NCBI GenBank assembly: GCA_947579605.1
Contig: OX388322.1
Coordinates: 2,232,001-2,296,000 of the forward strand
DNA: 64,000 nucleotides
Reading direction: 5' to 3'
Origin: Athripsodes cinereus
Lineage: Eukaryota; Arthropoda; Insecta; Trichoptera; Leptoceridae
Shown here: piece by piece, positions 9,995 through 21,479 of the stretch
Numbering within the stretch: the stretch's first letter is position 1
How the letters are laid out: the number at the start of each line of letters is the position of its first letter
Translations under genes and position numbers: made by a program
Notes under the pieces: model-generated
The model's input: the letters and a program-made list of their open reading frames with translations, nothing else
Told to the model about the DNA's origin: nothing
Databases searched by the model: none

Positions 9995-12260
9995 CTCAAA
10001 CAAGTTACAATTTCAGAAACATAGATATTTATTTTAAAATATTGGAAACATTTTTAATAACCCATATGGCACGATAACAGCGCCCTGTATTTTCCTGCCG
10101 TCCCTTTTAACTATCTCACTGATATTAATTTTCTTCCTAACCATCGCTAGTTGTGTGGAAAATTAATGAGCAATCAGGTTCATTTTCTTTCATTGTTAAT
10201 ATCGCTTCGCATGAGAAGCTAAAATTATTGTCGTCGAATACGTGTCACCAACATTAGTTTCACAGTACGTAAATGACCAAATTTTGATTTTTTAGGTTAC
10301 TCAAATAATATATCTCAGTAATATATCTCAGTTTAAATATTACAGCAATATATAATTAAAACGTTATAATTGCCTCTAAAAATGTAATGGTCAATGGTAT
10401 GAGTGTTTTTATTATATTTGTGAAGGTTTGTATGACTTTACGTCCGAGTATTAATTATAAAAAGCTGAATTACGACAATTTTTATCATTGGCAGCCTAGA
10501 CATTCCATATTTTTACTGTTGAAATGTTATTCGTTTTTTTACATGTTTATATAAATAAGAATATTGCCAAATAAAAAAATCGAAAAAACGTGAAAGTATT
10601 TACCTAAAGGTCATCGCAGAATTTAAGATGTAATATATTTTTTCGAAGTTTACCTTTCACAGAACACTTTTTAAACTTTCTAAAAAGAGTGGTAAACCAA
10701 TTCTTTGCCGGATGCTCCATAGAACATTTTGTTTATAATTCATACAATATTATGTATTATGGCTATCTGCAAATGATGTTTAAATTATAAAATAAAAACA
10801 TGGGTCATATTAAAAATATTTATACCTATCTCTAATTATATAACATGGTTATGCAGATGACGAAGTCAGTGACTAGGTACTTATTAGAGTATCGTGGAGG
10901 TCATGATTGAAAATTTACATAAAAATATTGGTTATTGCATGACGTGTAGACTGCATCGGGTGAATAACACTAGTTGGATTATAATATTTAGTAATAATAT
11001 AAAATAAAATGTTGAAATAACCACTCAATAAAATATCTCATGCAACTCGACATTATACGTGATTAGTTGGAAGAAATTAAGCTCTCGATCTCACGGATTA
11101 CATATTATAAAATTGTAATAAAAATTTCAAGTATATTGTCTTTAACTTTGAAATGAAAGATTCAAGGAGCTAAATTTCTCTCTTCTATGATTATTTAAAT
11201 TACAAAGCAAATGTTTTTTTTTTCTACAATATGTTTTATTATTGACGAGACGTCATTCGTCTTATTAGAACATTGTCAATCATGGCGAAATATTCTTACT
11301 TTAATAATTCGTTTGTTTTTTTATTCCAGTTTTTTATACTGTGGAAATCCATTTTTAATTTTAATTAAATAAAATTTTTACTAAACACTGTCTGATTTCC
11401 ACTATGTTAGATATCAAATCCAAACGTTTTCGCCTATGCTTGTAGACATCTTTAGGAAAACTGTACTGTATTGAGAATTATAATTACACCCTCCTTTACA
11501 CGAGACTTGTCTCTATAAGGAGGATGTTTAGATTTAAGTTTTATCAAATAGTCTATGTATTGTAATGTCTGTATAATTATTGTTAAATAAATAAATAAAT
11601 AAATAATTTAGGTTTTTTGGTGGTGGAAGGAGTAATTGTTACTTTATTGTAACTAAAACTAATACTTATTGTGTCCTTTTATAGAACAAGGAGAGATACA
11701 TTTTTTCCAACAACAATTTAATATATTATTAAATTGTATCCATTTTGACAATATAAACTTCTGGTGGTAATCTCACGGCCGGGGCCCTAAAAGAATTAAC
11801 TATTTTAAAATGGATCTCAATTCTTATTTTATACGTATATTTCGAACTTCCCAGTTTTCGCACGTGTTTAAGTGTATTTAACTTCTGTCCTACATCATAA
11901 TTTCACTTCACCTGTATTTTAAAGCTTAATTTGAATGTCTGTCATACTTTTTCATCAAGCATGTTTTTGGTTGTCTATTATCTGGCATTCAAAACTCGCG
12001 TTTAAATTAACAATATACACACACATACAATCTCTTATCACTCCCTGTGCTGTCAAAACAATAGGTACATTGGTTGAATATTTCTTTTTATTATTATTAT
12101 TGTAATTATTATGAATCTACAACATAGGAAAATTAACTAAGTAAGCACTGGGGAGATAGAAATCTGAATTTTTGGACGTAATATATAATTTTTAATAAGG
12201 CATTCTTATGTTCTTATAAAATAGTTGTAATCAAAGTTTAATATTTTAGAATGTTTAGTT
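9995..12260. other. Non-coding with repeat scraps
   Basis: No gene seen. Scraps include a reverse SINE-B head near 10675-10725 (agagtggtaaaccaattctttgccgg). A diverged piece of the HP hairpin family lies near 11230-11290 (gacgagacgtcattcgtctta). A LINE-like 3' end lies near 11490-11605 (tctctataaggaggatgttt ... (aaat)n). The rest is A/T-rich. Confidence 0.45.
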
Positions 12261-12264
12261 ATTT

Positions 12265-12400
12265 ATTAATTTTTTACTGTAAATTGATCACAATACATGC
12301 GACTTTGCAGAGAAATGTATTCAAATAAAATACAATCAATATACAGAGGGTAAGTTTATCGCAAAGGCGCAATCTCTACCAACTAACCTAAGATAATTTA
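12265..12400 (-). repeat. CR1-like LINE 3' UTR
   Basis: Plus-strand words 'tactgtaaattgatcacaa', 'caatcaatatacagagggta', 'gtttatcgcaaaggcgca' and 'ctaccaactaacc' are, reversed, the tail seen behind the coding fragment at 59345-59502 (ttagttggaag..cgc..gcgataaactcgccctctg). It is a truncated copy. Confidence 0.65.
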
Positions 12401-12494
12401 TGTATGCATATTATTATGTTTGTAAATATTCTCTACGGTATTCTTCATTAGACAAAAAAAGGGAAAATAGAATGAAACACGTGTTTTATATTGA

Positions 12495-12615
12495 GAAAGA
12501 AATTGTTTATTAATTATTTACAGTTCTATGGAAACAAGCAATTTTATAAAGAAATGCATTCATATTAATTACAATCAGTTTTTAGCAATAACGCGATCTC
12601 TTCCAACTACAAAAA
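12495..12615 (-). repeat. CR1-like LINE 3' UTR, decayed
   Basis: A second, more diverged tail in the same orientation only 100 bp away: 'tttacagttctatggaaac', 'caatcagtttttagcaataac', 'gcgatctcttccaactac'. Confidence 0.55.
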
Positions 12616-12619
12616 AGTT

Positions 12620-13440
12620 CGAGATGAAAGTCGATTAAGTAGTAAGGATTGAATTTTGGAAGTGTAATTTTGAGGAAACTGTGTCTAAATTTTACTATTG
12701 AAAATTGAACATATTTTCATTCTCAAAGTTCTGTAAAAATATTTCCTTTTTCAGTTCGAATAAATATAAAAACGAGGATGGAAAAAAACATCATAATTTT
12801 AGAATACCCTATCCAAAGATTGTAATTGGAAAATAATCACAAATATTGAAATAAAATAACTGTCAAAAAGATTCTATCAAAGCATTGCCATTTTGAAAAT
12901 TATTATTGACACATTTTTCACCATTTCTCGGGAAGTTTGTTCGCGCTATTTAGAGTTATGTTTGTTTGTCAATATTAAACTATTATTCATAGAGAAAATC
13001 GTGCTTACATCTAGTTTTAAATAAATTCTAGTTTTAATTAAATGTAAAGAAATATTTTATATCAAGGTTTCTCAAGGAATAATAAGCGGACTACCTTGTA
13101 ACATTTATTTATTTATTAAATAAACGGCTAATGCCTTTTACATGAAAATAATATTGTATAATTAATATAATCATAATATGTACCATACATAAGATGTGTA
13201 AGTCATAACATTTATATTGAGAAAATAATGTGGTTTGATTGTTTTATGAGTTTTTGACACTTCTTAAGGAAGTTCACATATGTATGTGTATCATATACAG
13301 CATACCTACCTAGTAAATACCTATGTATTAAAATAGGTTGACTATCGGTGAGTGTGATCAATTGGAATGATTAATCTAGAGTGGTTCAAATATGGTTTAA
13401 TTGTGTTTATCAGATTCTCGAGGATGGACACTTGTTGAAT
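12620..13440. other. Non-coding, nothing recognised
   Basis: A/T-rich, no domains or RNA genes seen. A (TTTA)n-like word occurs near 13103-13118. Confidence 0.45.
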
Positions 13441-13461
13441 AAGACAATAGTGAAATAAAAA

Positions 13462-13535
13462 TTAATTCAGAGGGTACAAGACCGTAACGTCTGGAAGGGA
13501 AGAGGCCTATATCCAGCAGTGCAAAGATGGCTGAC
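13462..13535 (+). repeat. RTE-type LINE extreme C-terminus
   Basis: 'gaccgtaacgtctggaaggg' followed by 'aagaggcctatatccagcag' encodes DRNVWKGRGLYPAVQ. This is the very widespread insect RTE tail (usually WK..GRGLYPAVD-like, 'gaggcctatgtccagcagtg'). The normal (ATG)n ending is missing. Confidence 0.65.
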
Positions 13536-13639
13536 TAGTGGTTGAGCGACTGAGTTATTCGAGTGTGCAAGTTTTCATCCAAGAACCTTTTCCGTCCATC
13601 GAAAGTACAAAGTCGTTTTTCCTAGCGATTTATTCAGCT

Positions 13640-14385
13640 CAATTTCAAAGCAGTCGTCCTGTTGAAATATGCATACATACATACATACCATCACGCCGTT
13701 TCCCTCGCGGGGTAGGCAGAAAGGATCGAGTGCCACTTCCTTCTATCCTTGCATACGTCTTTCGCTTCCGTCACTGTCATGCAATTCCTCATGCATGCTC
13801 TCCTGTTCAATGTGCTCAACACGTGACCGTCCTGTAGAATTTGATTTTAATGATCTTGCCATTTGATCCTCGGACGTCCACGTCTACGAGCACCATTCCT
13901 CTCAGCCAAATATATATTCTTGGTCATTCTTTCTTCGTTCATTCTTGCCCAAACCATCGTAACTTATTCACATTTATCATTATAACCACACCAACTTTCA
14001 TTCCACATTCCTCTCGTATATCACTGTTACGCACATGATCTTTCAAACTTTTACCCAAACCATCTTAACTTATTCACATTCATCCTTGTTATTACACCAA
14101 CTTTCATTCCACATTCCTCTCGTATATCACTGTTACGCACATGATCTTTCAAACTTTTACCCAAACCATCTTAACTTATTCACATTCATCCTTGTTATTA
14201 CACTAACTTTCATTCCACATTCCTCTCGTATATCACTGTTACGCACATGATCTTTCAAACTTTTACCCAAACCATCTTAACTTATTCACATTCATCCTTG
14301 TTATTACACCAACTTTCATTCCACATTCTTTTTGTATATAGTAACAGTGGTTACGCACACGATCTCTCAGACTTTTAAATACTAC
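13640..14385 (-). pseudogene. RTE-type LINE ORF C-terminal region with internal tandem duplication
   Basis: The minus strand reads through the typical end of an RTE reverse transcriptase protein. In order: a segment 'DHVRNSDIREECGMKVGV'-like, then 'NKLRWFGQE', 'KMTKNIYLAERNG', 'RRRGRPRIKW', then 'LNRRACMRNCMTVTEAKD' and 'VCKDRRKW'. The paralogous copy at 28617-29045 shows the same order on the plus strand. Here the segment around 'RNSDIREECG..LRWFG' is repeated about three and a half times with a 106-bp period. Because 106 is not a multiple of three, the frame is destroyed. Stops also interrupt it. RTE elements move by target-primed reverse transcription; this copy is dead. It ends near 13670 in a (catacata)-type simple repeat. 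Confidence 0.7.
13950..14340. repeat. 106-bp tandem duplication inside the RTE remnant
   Basis: The word 'tttcaaacttttacccaaac' starts at 14041, 14147 and 14253, exactly 106 bp apart, with the unit also extending left of 14041 and decaying after 14330. Units differ by only a few substitutions (ccatcg/ccatct, accac/acacc). Confidence 0.9.
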
Positions 14386-14399
14386 CTATACTACCTACC

Positions 14400-15640
14400 A
14401 ATAAATTAATTTTGTAAAAAGCATCTTTATTAAAAATAACTTAGTCCGTCCTTCCCCTTAGCTTTGCAGGCATTTACTGCTTAAGTACCTTTTATATACA
14501 TATTTACCTATTAGTTATATACCTACCTAGCCTAGAACAGGCAGGAATTATAATACTTGATATAAATATTTTCACCATATATTATTATGTATACAAACAG
14601 TACCTAGGTAATATAATCATTACAGCCAGTGGGGTGATTGATACAGAAATTCTCAAACGTTGAACTAATAAATTAAATTTTATTTGAATAAATTTTATGT
14701 ACAATATTAGTAAAGTATACACACAATACAATACAGTACACGGTGAGTGAATCTACGGTAATATTACGACCTTTTACAACTAATCCAAATATTTTTGTGA
14801 CTTAGTACTGAAATTGTACTTATCCAAAAAAAACTATGCAAAAATACTTTAATATGTGTTTAGTTCTATAAAACCGCATTTTCTAAAACAGTCGAATCCT
14901 TAGACAATGATGTGAAAAATAGCGGACTAATTCGAAGTCATTATTGAATACAATCAAAAACTAATTAGTTTTTGATTCTAACAACATTTTACTACAAACG
15001 AATTTGTCCACTTTCGATCCTAAGCTACTCATTAAGTTCTTTTTTATAACAATGAACGTATCGTAATTAATACTAAATAAAATCCCTGATGACACGTAAA
15101 CGAGTGGATGATTTTAAAATTAGAATAGAATACTTTTAAATTCATTGTCAAATTCACCATTCTCAGCTTTTCCGGAAACGTGAACGAACCATTTTTGCAT
15201 CTTTTTAAATATGGATTATTCTGTTTGTGACAAAAGATAGTTGTTCTTAAAAGGTCAGCCAAATCTGGTGTTCTAAAAAAAGCCATCCAGAAAAAAGTGC
15301 AGTACCTAGTGGGATGACCAGTGGATAACTCTTTGTGCAAAAAAAATAAAAAATAAAACACGTTTTGTTGAAACAGATGCAAAATACCTAACCAGACTTT
15401 GATCTGTATGCCACCGTTTTGAGGTTATTTTACGAAATAATAAACATTTTAAGAACCACTGATCTAAGGATAAAAACAGCTTAAGAAAGAAAACGTTATT
15501 AATATTTAGTATAGTGAACGCCCTTTGTAGAAAGATCTAAACGTATCATTACCGATGCCATGGTGACTTATGTAAATTAATTTTACTCTTTTATACAGAG
15601 CGTGAGAAAATGGTACATTTTTGTTTTTATACATATTTTT
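14400..15640. other. Non-coding, nothing firm
   Basis: No gene supported. The 112-codon reverse frame at 15044-15382 has no domain and is A/T-biased. The word 'gtaaacgagtggatga' near 15099 recurs next to the hairpin at 52167-52239, so a rare repeat may be present. Confidence 0.4.
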
Positions 15641-15649
15641 AATCAAGAA

Positions 15650-15775
15650 TTTCATTCATTTTATTTATTCATTCTTTACTGTTACAAACAATTTCACAGA
15701 AAAATGCATTCAAATTAAATACAGAGGGCGAGTTTATCACAAGGACTAGATATCTTCCAATGTTTAAACGATTTA
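15650..15775 (-). repeat. CR1-like LINE 3' UTR
   Basis: 'tttatttattcattctttac', 'tacagagggcgagtttatca' and 'gatatcttccaatg' are the reversed LINE tail. It is 5'-truncated and carries no coding part. Confidence 0.65.
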
Positions 15776-15865
15776 TTTTTCCTACTTACATAGTTTTACT
15801 GTATATACTATTTTTTACATAACTACCGCTTGCTGCAAACAAATTGCATATATTTACATGCAGAC

Positions 15866-16150
15866 GACCCGTGTAGTACAGAGGTAAGGCTCTTACCTTT
15901 GAATCACGAGATATCGGATTCGATTCCCGGCCAGGGCAAAATGAAAAGTGAACTTTTCAAATATTCCTGAGTATGAGTGTCACATGGATACCCATTTAGT
16001 ACATTGCACATGTGCATATTGTCATTATAGTACCCATAGATCTTATATTAGTTTGGGACTTGCTCGATGTGTTTGAATTGTCTACATATGTTAAAAAAAA
16101 TGGATCGCTGGCTACCCAACTTATGGAAATGACATAATGGCTTAAATGAA
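15866..16150 (+). repeat. SINE-C, tRNA-headed
   Basis: The head shows a polymerase III A-box-like 'tgtagtacagagg' and a B box 'gattcgattcc' about 45 bp later, followed by 'cggccagggca', as in a tRNA-derived SINE. The body ends with 'gctggctacccaacttatgg', which matches the SINE-B tail, so the two families seem to share a 3' domain. A related head is at 49030-49075 (ctcgccttgtaagcgatggg, gggttcaattt). Confidence 0.6.
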
Positions 16151-16439
16151 TGAACTAATGTTGATACTTTATCAGCGCAAAGAGGTTGTTTTATACATTG
16201 TTGTATGCAGTTCTATGAATTAGTTTTATAAAACATGCTAATGCAGGATATAATATGCAATGTTAAATAAAAATGTATGTCTTATTATTTATCAGTTTTA
16301 TATATTAATTCTCTTATACATTTCATGTACATGCTACAGGGTGGACACGCTAAGAAATAGGTTTAAGCGATACAAATATTTATGTAACACTCTATACTTA
16401 TATGCATACCTAATGTTGTAGTATAAATTAGAACATAAG

Positions 16440-16990
16440 TGGAAAAGAACAGTAGCAAACTTGCATCGTGAAGCACTGAAAAATATCAGCGTTGTAAGTA
16501 AAATATTACCGATCACTTTATCATTCAAAAAATTTCATCTTTTCTAGTCCCTTTTCCTACCCGTTCTTGTATGTTCTCGTATTTTCTCTCTTCCTTTCTT
16601 AATCATCATCATCATCGCCCTCAACGAGAGCAAAGGGCAGAAACCAGCCTCCTCCATTCAAAGCGATCTCTTTCCACGATATTCCCTGCGCTCTAATGTC
16701 GTTATTATAGGAACGGTGTGTTGTGAAAGAGGAACGTCCGAGCCGACGGAACCCTTGCGGACGGAAGAACAGTGCTCTTTTATGTTAACTATCATTGAAC
16801 ATTCTCAGAACATGAGCTTTCTGATAAAGATTTATAGTAAATCTTGGTTTAGACTGGTTGGATTTGTTAGAAGCCTCTGCAGTAAGCTTGCCCTCTGCAT
16901 ATTATTGACATTATTTAATATTATGTTTCTAAATATGTTTCTGTGTAAAATTACTTGTAATCAATGCTTAGCAGAGAAGAAATAAATAAA
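16440..16990 (+). repeat. CR1-like LINE 3' region interrupted by an RTE tail
   Basis: Before the break are 'ctagtcccttttcctaccc' and 'ttctctcttcctttctt'. After it come 'ggttggatttgttagaagcc', 'agcttgccctctgcatatt' and '(aataaataaa)'. Together these equal the 3' part of the element at 59110-59502. The break (16596-16780) holds a reverse-oriented RTE tail. Confidence 0.65.
16596..16780 (-). repeat. RTE-like LINE 3' end with (ATG)n
   Basis: On the minus strand it reads from 'gagcactgttcttccgtccg' to 'gagggcgatgatgatgatg'. It is the same tail as 24661-24893 but with an internal deletion of the 'gtgacgcaattggcacagag' segment. The encoded end resembles W..(V/L)..L.QRRSEWRRLVSAL, a typical RTE C-terminus. 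Confidence 0.8.
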
Positions 16991-16999
16991 CAAAACAAA

Positions 17000-18250
17000 A
17001 TGCAGGCTAAGGTTAATTTTATTACATGTATTTAAATCTTGAAGAAAATAATAATACTTAATTTAAAAATATAGTAAGAAAACTCGTTTCTATTAATCAT
17101 GTCGCGAAATTATCACATTGCGAATGCCACTTATATCAATAATATAATTAATAATAGATTTCAGTAAACTCCAATGCACCAGTGTTTCTTCTTTTCTGAG
17201 ATTCGAGGAGGATCGTGTGCTGTAATTATACATCATGTGATAATTTTTATTCAGTTGTAACACAAATACATAATTTTAAATAAATAAAACCTTATTAACT
17301 TTCACATAAACCTTGGAAAGTAAAATTCTCCGAATCAGCAATGCCATTTAAATATAGAACACCTGAATTAAAAATTCGAGATGCAATTATTGTCAAGTTA
17401 GCGATCGCCTGAACTAATTCGAACCGAAATATTTTCGTTATTTGTAACTGTTATTTTTATCGCTGTGAATATTCTATTTCACCCAAAATCACAGTTTGAT
17501 ATGGGAGTGATATGATGACGTTTATGGGAGTAACTGTTTTGCATATCACAAACCAACAAAGTAGCAAAGCACATATTATATATACATATATATATATTAT
17601 TACACACGTATGTCTGTAGGTTTACAGGCTGGTCAGAGGACATTATAAAACAGTTGTTGGCAGTATGTACATTGTACATATGTAGAGTGGACGACAGTTG
17701 GGCACTATACTTATATTTAGAGTGCGGGTATATAAAACTAGTTATGTAAGTTACATTTTCATGAATGTGATATGACCTTTGTGTTCAAGCTAGACGATAC
17801 ACTATAGATTGACAATCAAGTTGTTGATGATCATTATTTAATTTGGATTGACAGCGTTGATGCGTATTTGGGTATGATAAATTTGTTTTGCCTTGAAAAT
17901 AAAGAAAGAAATGTCTTGAAGTTTTCAATAAGTAGGTCTACCATTCTTTTCTGTAAGTTTTCGAGTGTCCTGTGAAAGGAATATTATAGATACAATAATC
18001 AATTTTTACGGAAGGACGTTTGAAGTTAGAATGAAAGATATTTGGACAGCTGTTCGAAGAAGTGACAATATGTCTTTAGTTTGAGAAGGCTAGCTTATGT
18101 TTTCTAGAGGAACAACACAAATAGCAATTCTAGGTTTGAGTAAATGATTGAATGTAAAATAGGCAAATTTGTGATTGGATTCAATAGCTGAATATGAACA
18201 TTATTGAATAACAAATGTTGTTAGTCTCTTTCGTATCTTTGCAATACGAA
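17000..18250. other. Non-coding with a SINE-B scrap
   Basis: A/T-rich DNA. A head fragment of SINE-B lies near 17935-17985 (ttcttttctgtaagttttcg ... gtcctgtgaaagga). No gene recognised. Confidence 0.45.
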
Positions 18251-18270
18251 TATAAAGAAACCAGATAAGG

Positions 18271-18465
18271 AATAATAAAACAAGCGTTTTATTCTACTAA
18301 TGATTTATTCGATGAGAGAGACGTCTTTCGTCTTATAAGGACATTATCAATCGTCCTTATAAGACGAAAGACGTCTTTCTCATCGAATAAATCATTAGTA
18401 GAATAAAACGCTTGTTTTATTATTTTAATATGGAATTCTACTACCTAAACACCGACACAGTGAAT
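18271..18465 (+). mobile_element. HP hairpin element copy 1, with 13-bp target duplication
   Basis: Two 72-bp arms (18271-18342 and 18353-18424) are reverse complements with one mismatch around a 10-base loop. A non-palindromic tail of about 40 bp follows (ggaattctactacctaaaca, accgacacagtgaat). The whole is flanked by a perfect 13-bp direct repeat AAACCAGATAAGG at 18258-18270 and 18466-18478. A second copy (59981-60344) has the same design with its own 13-bp duplication. No coding capacity. Duplications this long and an asymmetric 3' tail fit target-primed retroposition better than a typical cut-and-paste MITE. Confidence 0.8.
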
Positions 18466-18479
18466 AAACCAGATAAGGT

Positions 18480-19080
18480 TTTTTCATTTACAAGGAGTTT
18501 AAAAGAGAGCAATTATTCTGTTTTTAACATTATTTAAATTGATTTTATATCAACTTATATACTTCATTTGATGTTTCTCATCTATTTATTTAATTAACTC
18601 TTTTATTTATTATTTTTAATTGATTTAAGTTTCAACAATTTTTATAGTATTTTATTTGCTTAGCATAATTATTATTTTTATTCATATTTTTTATATTTGT
18701 CAGTAAACACATTTTACTACATTGACTTCTTTATTATTGTTTTATTTCTAATTAAGTTATTCAGTTTCTTATAATGTTCTTTTGCTAACTGTTTGTATAG
18801 AAATTATTTGCATGTATTACTTGTAAACGAGTCATTGTAAAAAAGGCTTCTTTGTCGTTAAATGTGTTAGGTAAACAAATAAATACATATGTGATCATTC
18901 GTAGCTGTAATGTGAACGCAGCTGCTGAAATTCATCAAATATCTGAATATGGATAATAATTTATCGATAACACGCATACATTGTCAATTGTAATTGAACG
19001 TGTTAATTAACCCCATGACCGCTCAACACTTTATTCTGGTAGGTGGTACACATATAAGAATATAATATTATATTATGTAG
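18480..19080. other. Non-coding, nothing recognised
   Basis: A/T-rich, low-complexity sequence without motifs. Confidence 0.5.
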
Positions 19081-19085
19081 TAAAT

Positions 19086-19290
19086 AAGTTAAAATGGCTT
19101 GGGTATGTGGAACTAATGGATGGGGAAAGGATCACAAAGAGGATATATTTGTCTGAAAGAAGAGGTGGGATGAAATGCGTTGCTTTAAATTCTCAAAGAC
19201 GGCCGTGTTTCGAGTAAAAGAAATCGACTTGTATGTATGCAAAATTGTATAAATGTAAAAGAAGCGAATGAAGTATGTAAGGATTGACCA
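19086..19290 (+). pseudogene. RTE-type LINE C-terminal fragment
   Basis: Reading from 19086 gives KLKWLGYVELMDGERITKR, then IYLSERRGGMK, the 'LRWFGHVERM...KRIYLAE' segment of RTE-type proteins. A later 'EANEVCKD' (about 19265-19285) corresponds to the 'EAKEVCKDR' segment. The fragment is abruptly joined at about 19291 to half of a MITE-A. Confidence 0.65.
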
Positions 19291-19388
19291 ACGATATTTT
19301 TTGACGATAGTCCCTTCGCGCGTCATTTGATTAAGATGAAGACAAGATTAAGATCGTATTTAGATTATGTCAAGAGTAACCCTGCAGA
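19291..19388. mobile_element. MITE-A right half
   Basis: 'gacgatagtcccttcgcgcg', 'gaagacaagattaagatcgt' and 'gtcaagagtaaccctgc' match the right half of the full copies at 24213 and 59505. The left half is missing. Confidence 0.8.
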
Positions 19389-19941
19389 TGGCGGTTTAGT
19401 GACGTTAAAGTATTTTGGTCAATATTTGTCAACATTGTCCATTTGTGTACAACTCCGCAGTGGGTAAGTACCTACATGTTTATTTATTGTTTCAATATTA
19501 AAAAGCAAAATTAACTACATTATCAGTTGATTGGAAGTTTTCATAACAATCTTATAAGGCTTTCGGTCTCGTTACAAACACATGTGCCAGAGTGCTGAAA
19601 CGTCAAGAGCCTTCAAGACGACATGGCATACCCGAAAGCCCAGTACCTTAACTTCATTATGTTATAAAACCATATAATATTATGTAGGTACTGTAAGGTT
19701 ATATTATTATAGGTTATTAACACGAGATTGTTATAATAAACACGAAATAAATATTACAAAAATTAATTATTACAACTAAAATTTTGACTAGTTAGAAATC
19801 GGACATTGACCGCTTAAGTGAGTCCGAAATAAATCTCGATTAATTTTTTTTTGGTGGTTCGCACATGAAAACTTTTAATAATTTATTTTATTTATTAAAA
19901 AAAACTACTACTTAAGTAAAACGGTTTACGCACTGAAGAAT

Positions 19942-20126
19942 GTTTTTTTTTTTTCTTTTTAAAAAGATATATCTGGGTTTGTTTTAAACCCAAATACAAC
20001 CTTATACACCTTTCACACTAAGCTAAAAGCTTGTGCCGTGAAAGGGGAGTTTGCCGGCATCTGGGATCGAACCACGGACCCCTTGATCTGAAGGCCGAGA
20101 CTCTACCTCCAGGCTACCGACGAACT
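19942..20126 (-). repeat. SINE-A, full-length-like
   Basis: Same structure as 9816-9990: poly-T on the plus strand at 19943-19955, then 'aaagatatatctgggttt', a B box (reverse) 'gggatcgaacc', and 'ctccaggctaccgacgaact' at the 5' end of the minus strand. Differs from the 9816 copy at few positions. Confidence 0.85.
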
Positions 20127-20504
20127 TAAAGTCATTTAAAATATAAAAATAAATAGAATACAAATTAATATTTTAAATTTTATTTCAAAAGGTATATAAG
20201 AGATACAGAGAGATTTAAAAAAAAAAACAAATCGATCTTTGTTTTCATTTTCGGTGTACGATTCTATCACACCGAGTATAAATAATTATTAGCATTTTAT
20301 ACATGGGTCACTGCATAGCACTTTATACGTACCTCATGGCCACCTTGTGTGTATTAATTCATTACAACAGCAGCGTGGTAATGGTTAATGAAATAACCAA
20401 CTTATATGTACATATTACATACAAATAAAGAGAGGTTGACCATTAAACTATATAAAATCGTATCACGCATGTTGTGGTCAATGTTTTTCTTACAGTGCTA
20501 CCAG

Positions 20505-20560
20505 TGGCGGAACGAGACTTCTTATTTTGGTCATTCTTTCGTAAAGTAAATTTTTATCAT
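20505..20560 (+). repeat. hAT-type terminal repeat fragment
   Basis: 'cagtggcggaacgagacttc' at about 20505 has the CAGNGGCGG start of hAT terminal repeats and matches 4119-4150. No opposite end was found. Confidence 0.4.
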
Positions 20561-20650
20561 TTTCACAATTTCAGAAGATTACTACAACATTATCACAGCA
20601 AATCCGACAAGGAATAATAATAATAGTTTTTGTCCCTGTAGCTCTGTTAA

Positions 20651-21116
20651 TGGGGTGTTCACATTTGGCGAATATCGCCAGGCGAATTTTAAAATATAAC
20701 GCCAGGTGAAAAAACAAAATTCGCCGTACGCCCATTGATCGTCACACCTGTTCACACAGTCCACCGATATAGAAACGATCTGTCAGATGCGCTTTGATTT
20801 TGACATTGTTTTCAAAATGGCGGACGTCGAGATGGAGATCGCGAAGTGTTTATTTTTAGTCGAAAATGTTATAGTGGAGATTAAAGGTGCCTTTTAATTA
20901 AGGTAAACGCCACAAACCAACAACAAAGATGTCACGAAGCGGGAAACATTATAAAATTTTCTACGCATGCGCAAATGGTTCAACCAGAGAAAAAGTTGGA
21001 AGGTGATCAACTCGAGACGATATCGTTTCTACTGGTTTTTATCGTTTCAGACTAGCTGTCATTTTGTTCACACGGTTCAAATGGCTGGCGATATTTGCCA
21101 AAGTGAGAACACCACA
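20651..21116. mobile_element. G-family MITE, copy 1 (466 bp)
   Basis: The ends TGGGGTGTTCACATTTGGCG and (reversed right end) TGTGGTGTTCTCACTTTGGC form inverted repeats that continue with 'aatatcgccag'. TAA occurs just outside on both sides. The interior (gatgtcacgaagcgggaaac, cgcatgcgcaaatgg, ctgacagat..) matches copy 2 at 27953-28482 in reverse orientation. It carries no transposase. Confidence 0.75.
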
Positions 21117-21329
21117 TAAGTGATCTCCGATGATTGTACTATTTCATAGAACATCATGGAAGAATCAACTCGAATAATGTTGGGGTTCTACATTTTGAAT
21201 ATACATTTATTTTAATACTTTATGGTTTTTATTATTTAATGTTATATATTTAATATTTATTGTTAATCTTATATTGTGTTCAAAATGTAGAATCTAATAT
21301 TGTTTTGTTAAAATGAGATATGAAATAAT

Positions 21330-21475
21330 AATAATAATAATCTTTATTGCACAAAATTTGTATACAAAGAATAAAAAAAAACATGACAACATTACCACTG
21401 AACACATAATTTTGTGCAATGGGCGAGTTTATCGATGAAGCGCAATATCTTCCAACTAACCCCTTCCAACAATTC
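21330..21475 (-). repeat. CR1-like LINE 3' UTR
   Basis: (aat)n then 'cacataattttgtgcaatgg', 'gcgagtttatcgatgaagcg' and 'caatatcttccaactaaccc' on the plus strand are the reversed LINE tail. Confidence 0.65.
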
Positions 21476-21479
21476 ATGG

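Noticed and set aside
13538..14250. A run of overlapping plus-strand frames with repeated words such as IPHSSRISLLRT
   Set aside because: They are antisense shadows of the RTE remnant and repeat because of the 106-bp tandem duplication.
15044..15382. 112-codon reverse-strand frame
   Set aside because: No recognisable motif, no splice or polyA context; probably chance.
15866..15945. Possible tRNA gene
   Set aside because: A- and B-box-like words are present but the acceptor stem does not pair properly and a SINE body follows, so it is a tRNA-derived SINE head.
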